Origin: Trichoplax adhaerens
Taxonomy: Eukaryota; Placozoa; Uniplacotomia; Trichoplacea; Trichoplacidae
DNA length: 64,000 nucleotides
Reading direction: 5' to 3'
NCBI RefSeq assembly: GCF_000150275.1
Contig: NW_002060947.1
Coordinates: forward strand, 7,806,482 to 7,870,481
The notes under the pieces: generated by a model
What the model was told of the DNA's origin: nothing
The model's input: only the letters and a program-made list of their open reading frames with translations
The model's database searches: none
Part shown: positions 12,535-25,650 of the stretch, piece after piece
Layout of the letters: each line of letters starts with the position of its first letter
Numbering within the stretch: the first letter of the stretch is position 1
Translations under genes and position numbers: made by a program

Positions 12535-15500
12535 TTAAATTATACGTACTTGGGCTTCATCGTAATCAACGTATTCATCAATGAAGAATTTCTTAGCCTC
12601 CTCCTGCTTGAATGGCATCATATGCATCTTTCGTTGTGCTTGTAATTTTAATTCTTCAATTAATTCTTGCTTTTTATTCTGTAACAATTCAATATCAGGA
12701 CGATGATCAACACCCTGGTATTTGCTGGATAATTCTAGTGTACTAGCTTTATGATCTTTTTCCGATATATTTGATAGCAGGACATCTTGACTTAATTTCA
12801 TAGTAAGTTGAATTTGTTCATTTAACTCGTTCTTTAATCTATAATGGATCTTTTCTTGTTCATCTAATCCATTTTCTAAACGGAAATTTTTTTCCTTATA
12901 CTTATTACATTGCTCCCTTTGCTCATCGGCGGCTTTCTTGAAATATTCCAATTCTTGTAATTTTTTATCAATGCTTTCCATTTCTGACTTGAATTCAAAG
13001 TCGTGATCTTGTCTAATACGTTTAGAATCTTCTAAAGCTGTTTCCAATTCCTGTATTCGGTTGGATTTTGCATCGATAAGTGCCTAAATGATAAAATTAA
13101 TTTCTTTCTTCATAGGCTTTCAGCATAGTTTATCGGTATTTACAAACATATAGATTCTAATTTTCATTTGCTATCTACTACGAATCTAAATACGAAATGA
13201 ACATAATCCAATCGATGTAGGTTATTATAAATGAAAATGGATAGTTTTCTTCCATTTATTTTACAGAAACTTTATTAGTTGCTTGGAAATTGCCATTACA
13301 AGTTCTGAGATATTTTTAGATAAGATTCTGGCCGTTTCTACTTCAAGATCTATTAGAAACTAACCTGAAATTCCTTTATTTTCTGTTGATAGTTTTCCAT
13401 CTCTAAAATTGTTGCTGCTGATTTTTGAATCTCTTGCTTACTGTTATGAATTAAGATATATGTTACATCTTCATTAGAATTTATTTGCTACAGATTCATG
13501 AAATTCAACAATGTATCAGCTAAACTTCATTAAGATATAATATAAACCGAAAGACTTACTTTTCACCAAAGTGATTGGAATTGGTTTGTTTCATCCGGGT
13601 TAATTCTTCTGTAAGTGCTTGAACTTGAGCTTGTAAACGATTAATGGTGGTTACTTGATTTGAATATTCCTGTTCTATCTTTTCCTTTTCAGCAGTAATG
13701 GATTTAACATTTGCCAATTTCTGTCACATTAGAAATTACGTTTAAAATTTAAAATGGAATAAACGAATTGGATTTAGCAAGTACAGGAGAAAATGTGTTA
13801 AATATAAATAGCAAAGATTTTTCGAATATGATGCAAATCGTATATAAAACTGGCATTTATGGCTTATTCACAGAAGCGGTAATATTATTATTTCTTAAGC
13901 ATATTTTGATCAACAAGATTCTCCTTAAATACTTATCTAGATCAAAAAGATGTGGAAAATGAATTCACTATGGACTGGATTAAAGAAGAATTAAATTTGG
14001 GGTATTTCTGCTAACCTCCTTAATCGTTGATTCTAATTTAATAATTTCTTCGTCCTTTTCTTTCACCGTCATTTGCAAATGGTTTAACCGATATTGCACA
14101 TTCAATTCTTCCGACTATTTGTGAATAGATGGTGTTGTATAGGAGAAAACGAAATTTTATTACTTTTTAATTATCTGATTCTATGATTCATAGGAGAAAT
14201 GCCTACTCCATTTACCGCTTTCTCAGGGCTAAAGGAAGGAGATGTATTCTCAACTAGGATAGGTTGTGGCTGTTGTACTTGATTTTCCTTTTCTATAACT
14301 TTGATCTTTGCTTGAACGGCTTCCAACTACAGAAAGATGATCAGAAAAAGATTGTACAAACTTTAATTAATAGAGAAATTGATCAAGAAACATAATAAAA
14401 GCACTAGATGAATAATAAATATGTCAAGATCAATGATTTAACTACTTTACAGGTAGAATAGGAATATCGAAAAATGGATAGGTGTAGAATCATTATACAA
14501 TCTGCAGCGATGGCTGATGTTGATGCTACTAAATTGAGTAGCATTATTACAAAACTAATCCATATTAAAGGATAGCAGAAACTAATATCCAGATAGCGCT
14601 GTCATATAGCAACTTACATCTGCTTGGAGTAAGGAATTTTCTTCCTTTTTCGATTTAATACTCTCTTGTAGAACTGTAATGTGCTGAGACAAGTTGGATT
14701 CTCGTACTGATAGCATTTCCAATTTAGCTTCTGCGCTTTGTAGAGCCGCTTGCTTTTGATTCAATTCTGCACGAGCTGCTTCCAGCTATAGTGATAAATG
14801 GAAAAATTATTAATTATAATTATTTAATTGGATTATGATTCTGAAAATGATTTTACAATTCTATTTCAATCTGCCCAAAAAGCTGGACAACTGCAAATAC
14901 CAGATTCTCGGTTAAAACTTATAAGGAGATGATATAGTCGAGATATTTTAACTTGATTTACCTTAGCTTTCATAAACTTTGAATGGCTTTTAAAAATTTC
15001 AACCTGCTTTTTATCATCACTAGGATCATCTGACATATTGCTAGATTGGCTCTAGAAATAGGTAGTCAAGAGCGGTGGAATAAGTTGATTATCAATCTAA
15101 CTAATGTCATGATCAACTACTAATGCGACAGAAGAAATTTTTCTGTACATGAACTGTTTCTACGTATAGAATTAGTTCAGAAAAAGTATAGAAGACATGA
15201 AAATTTTCCCAATTTGGCGTACATTAAATTATAAATAAATTGCTGAAAGATATAACAAGATTTCTTACCTAAATACCTTGATATTATACCAGTATTATGG
15301 CTTATAACTACAGAAATACTATTATTAGGCAGATTACTCTTTTAATCAATCAGATGACTGAGTGTGTATTTGGTATACTGCTTATAATTGTCAAAACAGT
15401 AGTAAAGACAGATTAAATCCAATCAAGGTTTAGCATCTTACCCCATTCTGGCTGCCATTTGATTGATCTTTCAATTGATCAATTTGCTTTTGAAGCAGAT

Positions 15501-18500
15501 CTATTCGACTATTCCTCTCTTTCAATTCCTATTACGTATGTGAAAATGAATTAGTTTGATGGCACGTTCTTTCCAGCAAAGATACAGCATTTTATGTATC
15601 TTAATAAGAAAGGAGATGATCCTACGACAGACTTGTTCTAATAGCATATTTTCACGATCCGTTTTAGCCACATAGACTTCTAGTTGTTTCAGTTTTGGCA
15701 TGACTTTGGCTGCATCGTTAAATGTTGTTACTGAAATTATAGAACCGTTACTTTAAATAAGATCCAAGAAGAATTTAGGCTTAATGATTTGATAATTCAA
15801 GATAATTTCGCAGCTTGTTGATTAATTAATTCAGTAAAATGAGGGATTTGCTAGGTGTCATGAGTATTTCAAGTTTTAGTTAATCAATCCATTTGCAAAT
15901 CCCTATTACTAAGTTGCGACTATTATCAAGTAATAATCTTATATTGAGACAATGGCAATATCCCAACAAATTGATACAAATAAAGCATCAATTGGGTATT
16001 TAGAATCCAAGATTAGCTCAAAAATAACCGATTGAATGCTAAAATAATACTGTAAAGGCAATAGTCTACTAGATTGGTCAATGAGAAATTACTCATCAAA
16101 GTAGATTTTAGAGATGAAATACAGCAACAGCAATAAATTGTGCCATTAATGAAGTAAGCACAGTTACCGCGAATATCAACTTAAAGCTAGCAAGCTTACC
16201 TTTCCTATCCAGGAAATGCCTCAAATTTTCAATGCATACATCTCTTAATTCCAGCTTTTCTTGTAACTTTGAATTCTCATTTTCTAGCTCGCCCAATTTA
16301 TTGGATAATAATAACATATCTTTAATCATTTGCTCTTTGTCACTCTGTAACATTTTTAATTCTTCAGAGCGTTCGTTAGATTGCGATTCTTGTAATCGAT
16401 TATTGATTTGCTTTTGCATCTTCAGCTCCTTATGTAAGTCTTGGATAATTTCAGCCCGATTCTAGTCGATATTAAATGAGTAGGGTTACTTTTCATTTCC
16501 GCAGAAAAGCAGACATTGTTGATATGTTGTCTTTTAAATCAAGATCGGAATGGTTAAAATTCTTAAATTTGGATTATAATAATAATTGTCGCCATATTCT
16601 TAATTTTACAAAGGTATCAAATTTAGATAGCAAAGTCTTCGAACTAGTAGGATATTTGCTGGAAGATATTAGTGATTACATCATCTTTATTCCTTTACTC
16701 ATACATGAGCTTAGGCTAGAACGTTTTTAGTTTGTCTCAAGTCGGATAGCACAAAGGCTAATAGACTCTAATTCATGAGCTATTCTCAGAATTCGCCATC
16801 ATTGCTCCTATTTTTTTATACGATGATACGCTAAAGCAACATTGATATTCTTCACTTTTTAATGGCCACAAGTCCGAAAAAGGAACACTTTAGAACTACT
16901 TACTGGAAGCGCATTTCAAAATTTGAATTATAAAATTTTATTTTATCTGCTTCATGCATTCTAATCTATACGAAAAAAAGCTTTACCTTCGATATTCTTA
17001 GTTCTGCAATGTTTTGAGTTAAAACAAATGTCTTATAGCTACTGGGCACAAGCTTAAGGTAATTTAAAATCTTAAAAATGGAATATTACCCTATTGCATA
17101 TGGACTATGTTAAATCAACTTTGATCTAAGCAAAAGTTTCAAATTTAAAAATAAAAAGTTTTGAGCGATCAAGTATTTATAAAATACCCCATAATTTCCA
17201 CGGGGTTCTGCATAGCAATATAATTTAAGCTACCAACTTTGCAATTTTAATTAAAATTAAAAGCAAAATTTTCCTATACTACCGTTGTGCATTCAGCTTT
17301 ATCGTATAATCTTATTCAAGAGCATCGAAAGCTATTAAAAGCGGTACTACTTTTACAATTTCTATATAGGTATTCTGGCCAATCTAGGTTTTACAAGTAA
17401 TCAATATTTCTCACCGAGCTTGGAATGCCCTTATGATTCAGATAAATTGAGTTACTTTAGGTTTTAATATAAATATTAAAATTAAAAAATTCTTTTTCTG
17501 ATTATTTGAGCATTTCATTAATATTTGTTAGCTTCAAAGGTATTTTAGAGGGTTGAGCGAATTAGAATTCTTGCACCAGCTCATTGGGTTAACTAATCTA
17601 TATCTATCGATTTTAGATTAGTAATAAATTGATTTCATTGACTTATTTCTTAACTGAGGCATTTTTAAATCTGGAGAAATTCTATTTCAGTAGTAAAGTA
17701 AGGATCTGTAGTACGGTACTTCTCGTATAATTTCAATAGTTTGATCAATTACTGGCCTCATAATTAAGAAACTTACGGATTTTACTCGATGCTGGAGAGG
17801 AATTTTTTTGTATTCCGGCTACACTATGCCTAAATCGCATTTATAGAGTTTGTAGTATTTGCAATTGGGATACAGTAGACCTTCTAACTAGTCTGCAAGT
17901 ATTTAAAATATCGTAAAAGTTCTATAGGTAAAATGTCTAACAGTAATTTTATAAGAAAACGCAATGACACTAAATACATAGCTTATTTTAAATCCTTATT
18001 GTTTTGATGGAATTTCCTATCTTTTGTCAGCAATAATGAATTATTCAGTGCATAATTAATGATCAGTAATATGGGTATCAATTCTTTTCAAGAACGATAC
18101 TAATAAATCTTATTTTTTAAATAACTTTCATAGCATCCCAATCATGTACTGGTGTTATCCTAGGAGTGCATGAATTAATTATATACGTATGGTCATCCTA
18201 CAAAAGATGTAAGCTGTTATAATCTAAAACTTATAATATTCGATCGTATTGATATTTAAAAAACTCCCTTAGAAATTGGACAAACTTTATTTATCATCGG
18301 TCATAATCTAGACGTAGGGAAAGTGATGAAATATTTGGAACCGTCCTTAAAGTGCTAAAGAGTTGTGGTACTCGTTTGCTCAAATTAAAATAATAAATAG
18401 GAGCTTCAGTAAGGATTTATGGTTCTATCGATACAATGGTCACACTTTTTTCGGTAATGGTATTCCGTACGGAAATATAAAGGCAGCACGGTCATTTCTA

Positions 18501-20011
18501 GGAGTTTCAATTAGAATTTATGATCCTATAGATCTTATGCTCTTTTTTCTTGGTAACAGTATATCATAGGGAAAGATCAAGGGTGGCATGGTTATTTCTG
18601 GTAGTAATTTTCGGATACCAGCAGTAGGAAAATACAGTTGGGTTGGGAATGTAACAGGATTTAATTTGATTGACTTATTGTAACTATAAGGTAACTTCCT
18701 TCCTGTAAATTATTTATCTGATAGATCCTTACTAATCGTAAATTCCTTTTGCTGTTTGGATAATTAGCGATAGTAGAGATCTTAGAACTCAAAGCGTAGT
18801 AGGTATTTAAATAAATAATACGTATAGATACCGTCTTAGTTCATATTTTGGAGCATGGCTGTCATATCAGGAAATAAAATCCATAACAAGATGGTATAAC
18901 ACTGTTGGTTCGAGGACGGCGTAGATTTTCCTTACGCGGAAACATCATACGGATCTCTTAACAATCTAATTATATTTTGTTTCATTTTAGGGAGCTGATG
19001 ATAACTAGACCAGGTGAAAGTAAGTATAGCTTCTGATATCAAAATTTTAGAGCATTTTTTCATGGTACTGAATGCAGCCTTGCAATGATTAATTAACGAT
19101 AATTTTCAGGCAGCAATTAGGTTTAAATATTTTTAGGGCAATTAATGCACAATGAATATTGTTCTTTAAACTAAATATAGACTTGCACATGTTATTTCAA
19201 AATATTAGGGGCCTCAGATAGATATAAAATTCTTTATAAAATCAAGGTATTGAAATTGCTTAGTGTCCATTGTAATGTGCAAACGAATGATCAAATCAAG
19301 CAATAAAAAAATAAATAAACTTACCTGAGATTCCTCCATGATCATTTTAAATCGATCTTTTAGAAATTCAGATTTTTCCACTTCTTCTCGCTTAATCATA
19401 CTTTCTTTCTTTAATTCAGGACTCCAGAATGTTTTAATACTATTGACAGTAGCGGCTAACTTTGAATCTTTTAATTTAATTTCTTTACGTAAATTTTCAT
19501 TTTCTGCTTTTAAGACGCCTAATGTTTCCATTAATTGGCCGTATTGATTGGATTGGTAGGAAGGTGTTGTTGAATTATATATCGAATGATAGGAATTAGC
19601 GTGACTATTGATCATATCTATACTATGGTTATGATGGTTATGCAATTGATCAAGATGTTGATGGTGATGAGGAGAGAGTGGAGGAGAGGTAGAATAATTA
19701 TTGTGCTGTGGTGGAGGTGGATGATGATTTTGATTCATGTACGGTGTACTATTTCCATAATTGTTTTCCGTCATTTGGATAGGAGATGCTGATGATGTAC
19801 TCATCTCATACGGATAATTTCTAGCATGTTGGTTTGCTGGCGACGGAGATGAGCGATTAACATGATTATGGATGATGGGTTGCGGTGAAAATTTACCAGC
19901 TCCAGATGATGAAACAGACGAATAAATTGAATTTTCTATTCCATGATCATTATTTTGCTGTGACATGGATGGACTACCATGTCCATAAGGCGATGAGTTA
20001 TAATTATCCAT
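12535..20011 (-). CDS. ERC: ELKS/CAST (ERC family) coiled-coil scaffold
   Basis: Homologue of ELKS/ERC/CAST proteins, which organise secretory release sites and bind RIM, liprin and Rab6 in bilaterians (family knowledge). Exons in transcript order: 20011-19325, 16461-16200, 15730-15633, 15528-15442, 15051-14962, 14785-14618, 14326-14216, 14114-14016, 13720-13560, 13440-13365, 13083-12535. The sum is 2,388 nt, 795 aa, one frame. Residues 1-160 are a disordered Ser/Asn/His/Pro-rich region. The rest is almost continuous coiled coil. Family hallmarks seen: NSIKTFWSPELKKE (190-203), an LRHFLDRK stretch like the family's LLEMLQSKG, KQVEIFKSHSKFMKAK, and near the end NISEKDHKASTLELSS followed by KLQAQRKMHMM. 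It lacks the terminal GIWA PDZ ligand of vertebrate ERC and ends QVRII. A strong donor (CAA|GTACGT) sits at 12,550/12,549, so a further last exon is possible. Shorter than vertebrate ERC. Confidence 0.92.
16462..19324 (+). pseudogene. Possible decayed LRR-like coding remnants inside ELKS intron 1
   Basis: On the strand opposite ELKS, 16,476-16,730 stays open for 84 codons. It reads like one or two leucine-rich repeats: a WLKFLNLDYNNN segment, then FTKVSNLDSKVFELVGYLLE. Downstream, short LRR-like or hydrophobic pieces continue in shifting frames (for example around 17,600-17,700 and 17,860-17,900). A separate 68-codon frame at 18,363-18,569 is rich in aromatic residues. Frameshifts and stops rule out a working gene. 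The LRR reading is pattern recognition only and may be wrong. Confidence 0.25.
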
Positions 20012-20056
20012 GATTCAATTTTAGATTACTATGAAATTGTATTTCAACAAAATAAA

Positions 20057-20242
20057 TTAATAGCCAGATAGTCGGTAGACTATCAACAATTCATAAAGCG
20101 AATTTAGATCTTTCTTTCTAATCTTATCGATGGAATGATCACACGATAATGATCCAAGAGTAGAAATAATATCCAATGACAGGAGCAAATCTTGAATTGA
20201 ACTTTTGCACTGGATGGAACAAAAATCTTCTGAATTATGCAT
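20057..20242 (-). other. Upstream open frame 5' of ELKS
   Basis: A 61-codon ATG frame that ends 45 nt before the ELKS start codon on the same strand. It begins MHNSEDFCSIQ and ends YRLSGY. Composition is protein-like, but there is no recognised domain. It may be an upstream ORF in the ELKS leader (possible translational control), a chance frame in the leader, or a small separate gene. Confidence 0.3.
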
Positions 20243-23200
20243 GAATGATATAAATTTCTATATTAGATGTATAATCATCTTGCTCGTCATTAGAAGAGAC
20301 GATTCATGTTGAATATAACAAACTGGAAACTCTGTATAATTCTTCTTCAAATAATTCAGTTGCTGAATAGTCAATAAATTGAAAGAGGCAACAATGAGTC
20401 AGTATCGAATGGAAAATAAAGATCAATTCAATTCACGGGTAATATTGGTTAGATTATTTAATCGATATCGTATCATACTACCATTCATTATATACCATAA
20501 GCATAAATAATTACAGTTTATGATATTTAGATTATTTAATTTAAGATTAAAATATGTACTAGGAAAAAATTACACCCACACTTGCTTTGAAGAGAATAAG
20601 AAAGTTGGATTTATTTTATAAAATAGTTTAGTAACTGCATATTTTTATCGCAAAGAAGTGGATCCTAGAAATATTTTATCCAATCTCTGCTTTACGGGGT
20701 ATTTTGATGGAAAGGATAAACCTCTTAGGAGTTAATTGCATCATTCCCCATAGAATAAGATTTATCAACAGTGAAATTGATGCTAATTAACTTAAACAGC
20801 TTAAAGAATGGCTATAAAAGGGTTTCTTTTAGCCCAGACACTTAATCTGAATGTTTACTACGAAATCCTAAGTGAAGTACTGCTAAAATAAATTAAAAAA
20901 ATAAGGCTCATAGTAGATTAAGATAATTAATACATTAATAGAGTATTTCAACAGTCGTAAGAAAGCTTGTAGCCGAAGACAAACTAGATTTAAAATTTCA
21001 GGCTATTTTCTATATTAGAATCCAGTATATCAAAAATTAAAATTAATTCTTGGAGCAATAGAATAGCAAGTTATTCTGCCTGTTTGAAATGATTAGTATA
21101 CGAAATTTAAAATATTCTATGTAATTGAAGTTGAAACCATAGCAGGATAGATTTAATAACTATGATTAGCATATTGAAATATTCATTTGGCCCTTACCTG
21201 CAGACTATCAGCAAAATTGATTATTAAGTAAATTTAAGCAGTTCTGTCTGCATCAGAAGCGATCACTGTATTTAAATACCTGAGTTAAAATTCAATTAAA
21301 CTATAGATGTAGTAAATCCGGAAGCTGCACTTTCTATTCGGAATGCTCAATATACTATGGAATTATTTAACCGGTTATACATTAATTGGAAGTTATTTAA
21401 CTCACAAAAATGATACTCAGTGTGGTGTATTTAGAATATACTTTAACTATATTCTACTCTTAAATATAGACATGTTGCATTGATCTTATACATAGACATA
21501 TCTACAGTCTGTTCGCTCTATATTCAAATATGCTTACTACATTTAGCTATTATAGTCCTCGCTATTTTCTACAATCATCTGCTATTCTATAACCTGTTAT
21601 GGCATATGTTGTATCTGTTATATCTAATCCTACAATCATGTTCTCTGCATGTGTTCTAATGCCATAGTTATAAATACCGCCGTTTTCTACCTTAATTTTC
21701 TTAAGTTGCATTATTAGTCACAGTTAGTATTCACACTGTACTCACGGTAGCTATCGCGCTGACCTACCGTAATTATCACATTGTACCTAACTACTATCTA
21801 CAATAAAGAATCCTCTTTTCTTAAGCTCCTTGTGCAATTCTCTGTATGGCAGCTAAAACTACATTATCTGACTCTTCGAACCCCCCATCGCACTCAGCTT
21901 ACAGGAAATGATCACTGTTGCATTTCCTAGCCAGAATATTGTCCCTTAACTAAATTTTAGCTACTAAGGAAAGAAATAGTCTACTTTCCACGATCGATTG
22001 TCCCCAAATTTGGCTACTTATTTAGAATCTCAGAATTGGGATGTGCTATCTGCTTAAAATGATCGCAATTACATGAAACTATACCTTAATCTTATAATAG
22101 ACGGAATTTAGGTGTACATCGAAAGTGATATTCTAGATATTTGGAATAATGGTCATCATCTTTAACTTCAATTAATAATAAGCTACCGGTGAAAGAAATA
22201 CTTTATGAATTGGCAATAATAGCCATCACATTTAATTAAGTAATGAATATGGAGTAGCTTAATTTATATTAAGCAGCCATGGAAAAGAGATATTCCTGTG
22301 ATTTTTATCGCTTTTAATTGTCTGGTCTTCAAAATGCCGTTGTAATCAAGCCATCTACTAAAGATAGATTTTACACGATGAAATCGTTCTCATTACATTA
22401 TCAGATAGCTTTGTCTACAAATAAACTTTCAATAGAGTAATTTTAGAAAACTAGTAATTCGTTTCGGACAGTCCCGACAACATTTGAATATTCATACCGC
22501 TACTTTAAGTAAGTAAGCTATCTACTAGACAGATCTGAAAGTAGTTTAAAATGTTCTCTAGATTGTAATTTTATTATTAGCTAAAATCTACTTATGATGG
22601 ATTTTATGATACGATTCATGATTGTCTGAGTATGCACCTCCATTACCGTGAGTAAAATGGCCAGCGATAAAAATTTTAGACTGCAATCTAGCCATAATCT
22701 GTTAGCGTACGCTTGAGCATATACGCAAATTATTGTAAGTAAAATATCTTCTGGCGAAAGTCATAGAGACAAAATTTGATTGCAATATGCCGATAAGTCA
22801 CGATGTATATCTACTCGAAAGTATGATCGAAATCAAGTAAAATAGAATAGACTATGACTAAGAAATTGAACTGAAATCGGATCATCATATATACTTTTAT
22901 ACGTACGCGTATCTGCATCGGAAACTGTCTATGGGTACAAAAATAGAAAGTCATCTTCTTATAGTGCACGCCATATTCACTTGAACGTGTATTCTTAAAT
23001 TGCTATTAATAATAGTCTTCTCCAAGTACAAGTAAAACACGACTGATATTAATCCACTTCGATTTACATATAAGTCGCCATTATTCTATTGCCTTCTGGC
23101 AAAATAATTAGACTCAGATCCAATTGTCATCTATTTTATGTTGTGTATCTGTTCAGAATTTACTTGTGCTATTTTACAGCATGTCACCCCACAAACTTAT

Positions 23201-25129
23201 TAGGCTAGAATCTAATCTTAATATAGATAATAGAGCCTATACGTTTCTACGTGTGCCTGATCCATTAAGGGGAGTAAACTATACTGAAATGTTATTAAGA
23301 TATAGTTTACTTCTGGAAATTGAAATAATTATAGTACGGGTAGATTTCTAAGTAGTATTTGATGGTTTAGAGGTAGAGGTTTCGATAAATTGAATTGATG
23401 GTTAGGACTAAAGATTCATTGTGACTGTAAAACTTTTTGGAATCTTTGATGAGTTATCTAGACTCGATTATTTTGTCAACATTTGCTATCTAGGTTGAAG
23501 ATTATTAGCAGCAAACAGCCATATCAGAGTCGCAGATGTAGCAACAAAATTCTATCTCACTTCATTAATCAAATCTTTAGACTACGTGAATAATTTTAAC
23601 GATAAATCAATAAAATAACTGTTGTTAAAATCTAGACAAGGCAATCTGTGATTCCTTACTACATTAATTCAAGTAAATGTATAGATAGTATTAAGTGTTA
23701 TAACTAGCAATTTGTATTACTTAAACCCATTTATAATCCTTTAATATTTGATGCAGGACAGTACAAGTTTCAATTTAGTAAAATTTGTTGGCAATGTTAA
23801 ACATAAATCGAGTTGATCGTTAGTACTAGAGTCTCTGATGAGACAACGAGACTTGATATTCGTCTGATCATATTTAATCAATCAATAGCCATAAATTACA
23901 ACTATAACCATTGCTAGAGTCATTGATGAGGTTTTAAATTCTATTATTTACGACCATAAATTGGCCTAATTTATAGTTTGTATTAATGAATTTTTTGATA
24001 TAATAATTATACTCAATTATTTGTGAATTGGTCAAATTTACATTTAGTATTTAATGTTTCACTTTGAGATTTTCTTGATGACTAGAATCTGTGATAGGAT
24101 GTAAGGATTTGCTTCTTATTTGATCCATATAGTAAAGGGTTCCGTACAAAAATCTACAATTACCAGGATAACAATTTAGCTTACAGGAATATTTATTATC
24201 TTTATTGGATTTGAATTATACAGTAAGGCAATATTTTTATCGGCGCTAAATTTATTTGTAAGGGTTCATGTTGTTTGTCTGATGATTTTTTGTAGTGAGA
24301 AGTGGATATTACAGGATTTTAAATTATTAGAGATAAAGATAGTTACCAAAATTGTAAATTTTTCTGAACCATTGATACTGTCCAACAAAATTAGTAGGTC
24401 CGATATAAGTCCTTGTATTGATAGTAAGGCAAATTGATAGAGATTTCGTATGGGGAAACAGTAGCAGTTGTAAGAAAATTTAGTTTAAGTTTTTAAGACA
24501 TTTTAGAAATCTCTATGAATGGGTTGATGCCATATTTAGTAATAACAAATCTCCATAGAAATACTAGCATGGTAATCTCAGCAATAAACTATGAAAGAAA
24601 TCAATCCCAACATATTTACTTATTCCCAAGGATCTAGACAGAATCTAAGTTTATTAATGACTTATAGCAAAAATGAATTCGCGTAAGAAAAACTATCCAT
24701 GATTGGAAGGAATTGACTATAAAGCAATTAGAAGTTAGTATGGTCTTTTTTAGCTATATTTTACGGCAGTATATAGCTAAGTAGATTGCATAGTGTCAGG
24801 ATAATCTATCTAATAAATTAGAAATAGTAAACTCTAATTAAAGATTACAGTCATCTTTCATCTGTTTATATTGTACTAAATGGTACAGGATTTTCCATCT
24901 TATCTTGACGATATCCGATTACGCTTAGAGACTAGCAAGTTAACGGTAGAATAATTTAGAATCAAACAATATTGCTATCTACTGCTCCTCAACATCCAAA
25001 GATGCAAATTAAATCTACTAACGTGATTCTTTTTTCGGAGAATAGCATATTACTGAAAGCATTTAAATACCATCGTCAATTTTGATATAATTTTTCAAGC
25101 CTTATTTAAATCGATGTGTAGCTGTGATA
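20243..25129. other. Gene-poor AT-rich spacer
   Basis: No gene can be supported. A 75-codon plus-strand frame at 23,124-23,351 contains a leucine-patterned stretch (around SPHKLIRLESNL and DPLRGVNYTEMLL) that could be another degenerate LRR-like fragment, with no flanking exons. The remainder shows frequent stops in all frames and vague internal repetition (CTAGAATCT/GATGAG words near 23,400-24,100). Confidence 0.4.
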
Positions 25130-25650
25130 ATTAATTTTATCTAAGAAATTCCCTTGCTATCAATATAGTGATTCCAAATCAGATGTGGGCCATCTTTTTC
25201 TAAACTATAAATCATGCCTAGACTAAATCTTCCCTATCACAGTGATGGTCGGTAATGCATTAATATAATAAACCAGAATCAAATGTATTTCCATCCTTTT
25301 CTAATATATAAATTACGTCTAGACTAAATCTTCACTACCAAAGTGATGGCCGCCAATGTATTAATAGATAAATCCGATACGATGCCATACTTTTCTAAGC
25401 TGTAAATTGCATCTAGATTAAATCTTCACTTTAGCAGTGATACCTGGCAATGTATCATTATGATAAACCGGAATCAGATGCGATGCTATTATTTTATAAG
25501 CTATAAATTATGTTTAGATTAAGTCTTCATTTTAACGGTGATAGCCGGCAATGTATTAATATAGTAAACTAGAATCAGATGTGATACCATCCTTTACTAA
25601 GCTATCAATAATATCTAGATTAAGTCTTCGCTGCAATAGTAATAGCCAGC
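25130..25650. repeat. Tandem repeat, about 100 bp unit, five copies
   Basis: The word TCTAGA(C/T)TAA(A/G)TCTTC is anchored at 25,219, 25,320, 25,414, 25,515 and 25,616 (spacings 101, 94, 101, 101). The whole unit is conserved: AAGCTATAAATTA, TCTAGATTAAATCTTCACT, a GTGATGGCCGGCAATGTATTAATA stretch, then AAACCAGAATCAGATG. No coding potential. Confidence 0.9.

Noticed and set aside
12322-12645. Plus-strand 107-codon frame
   Set aside because: It runs through the 235-bp repeat and antisense to the last ELKS exon; no splice context or homology.
19338-19792. Two plus-strand frames opposite the first ELKS exon
   Set aside because: They are antisense shadows of the Ser/His/Pro-rich and FWSPELKKE coding sequence.
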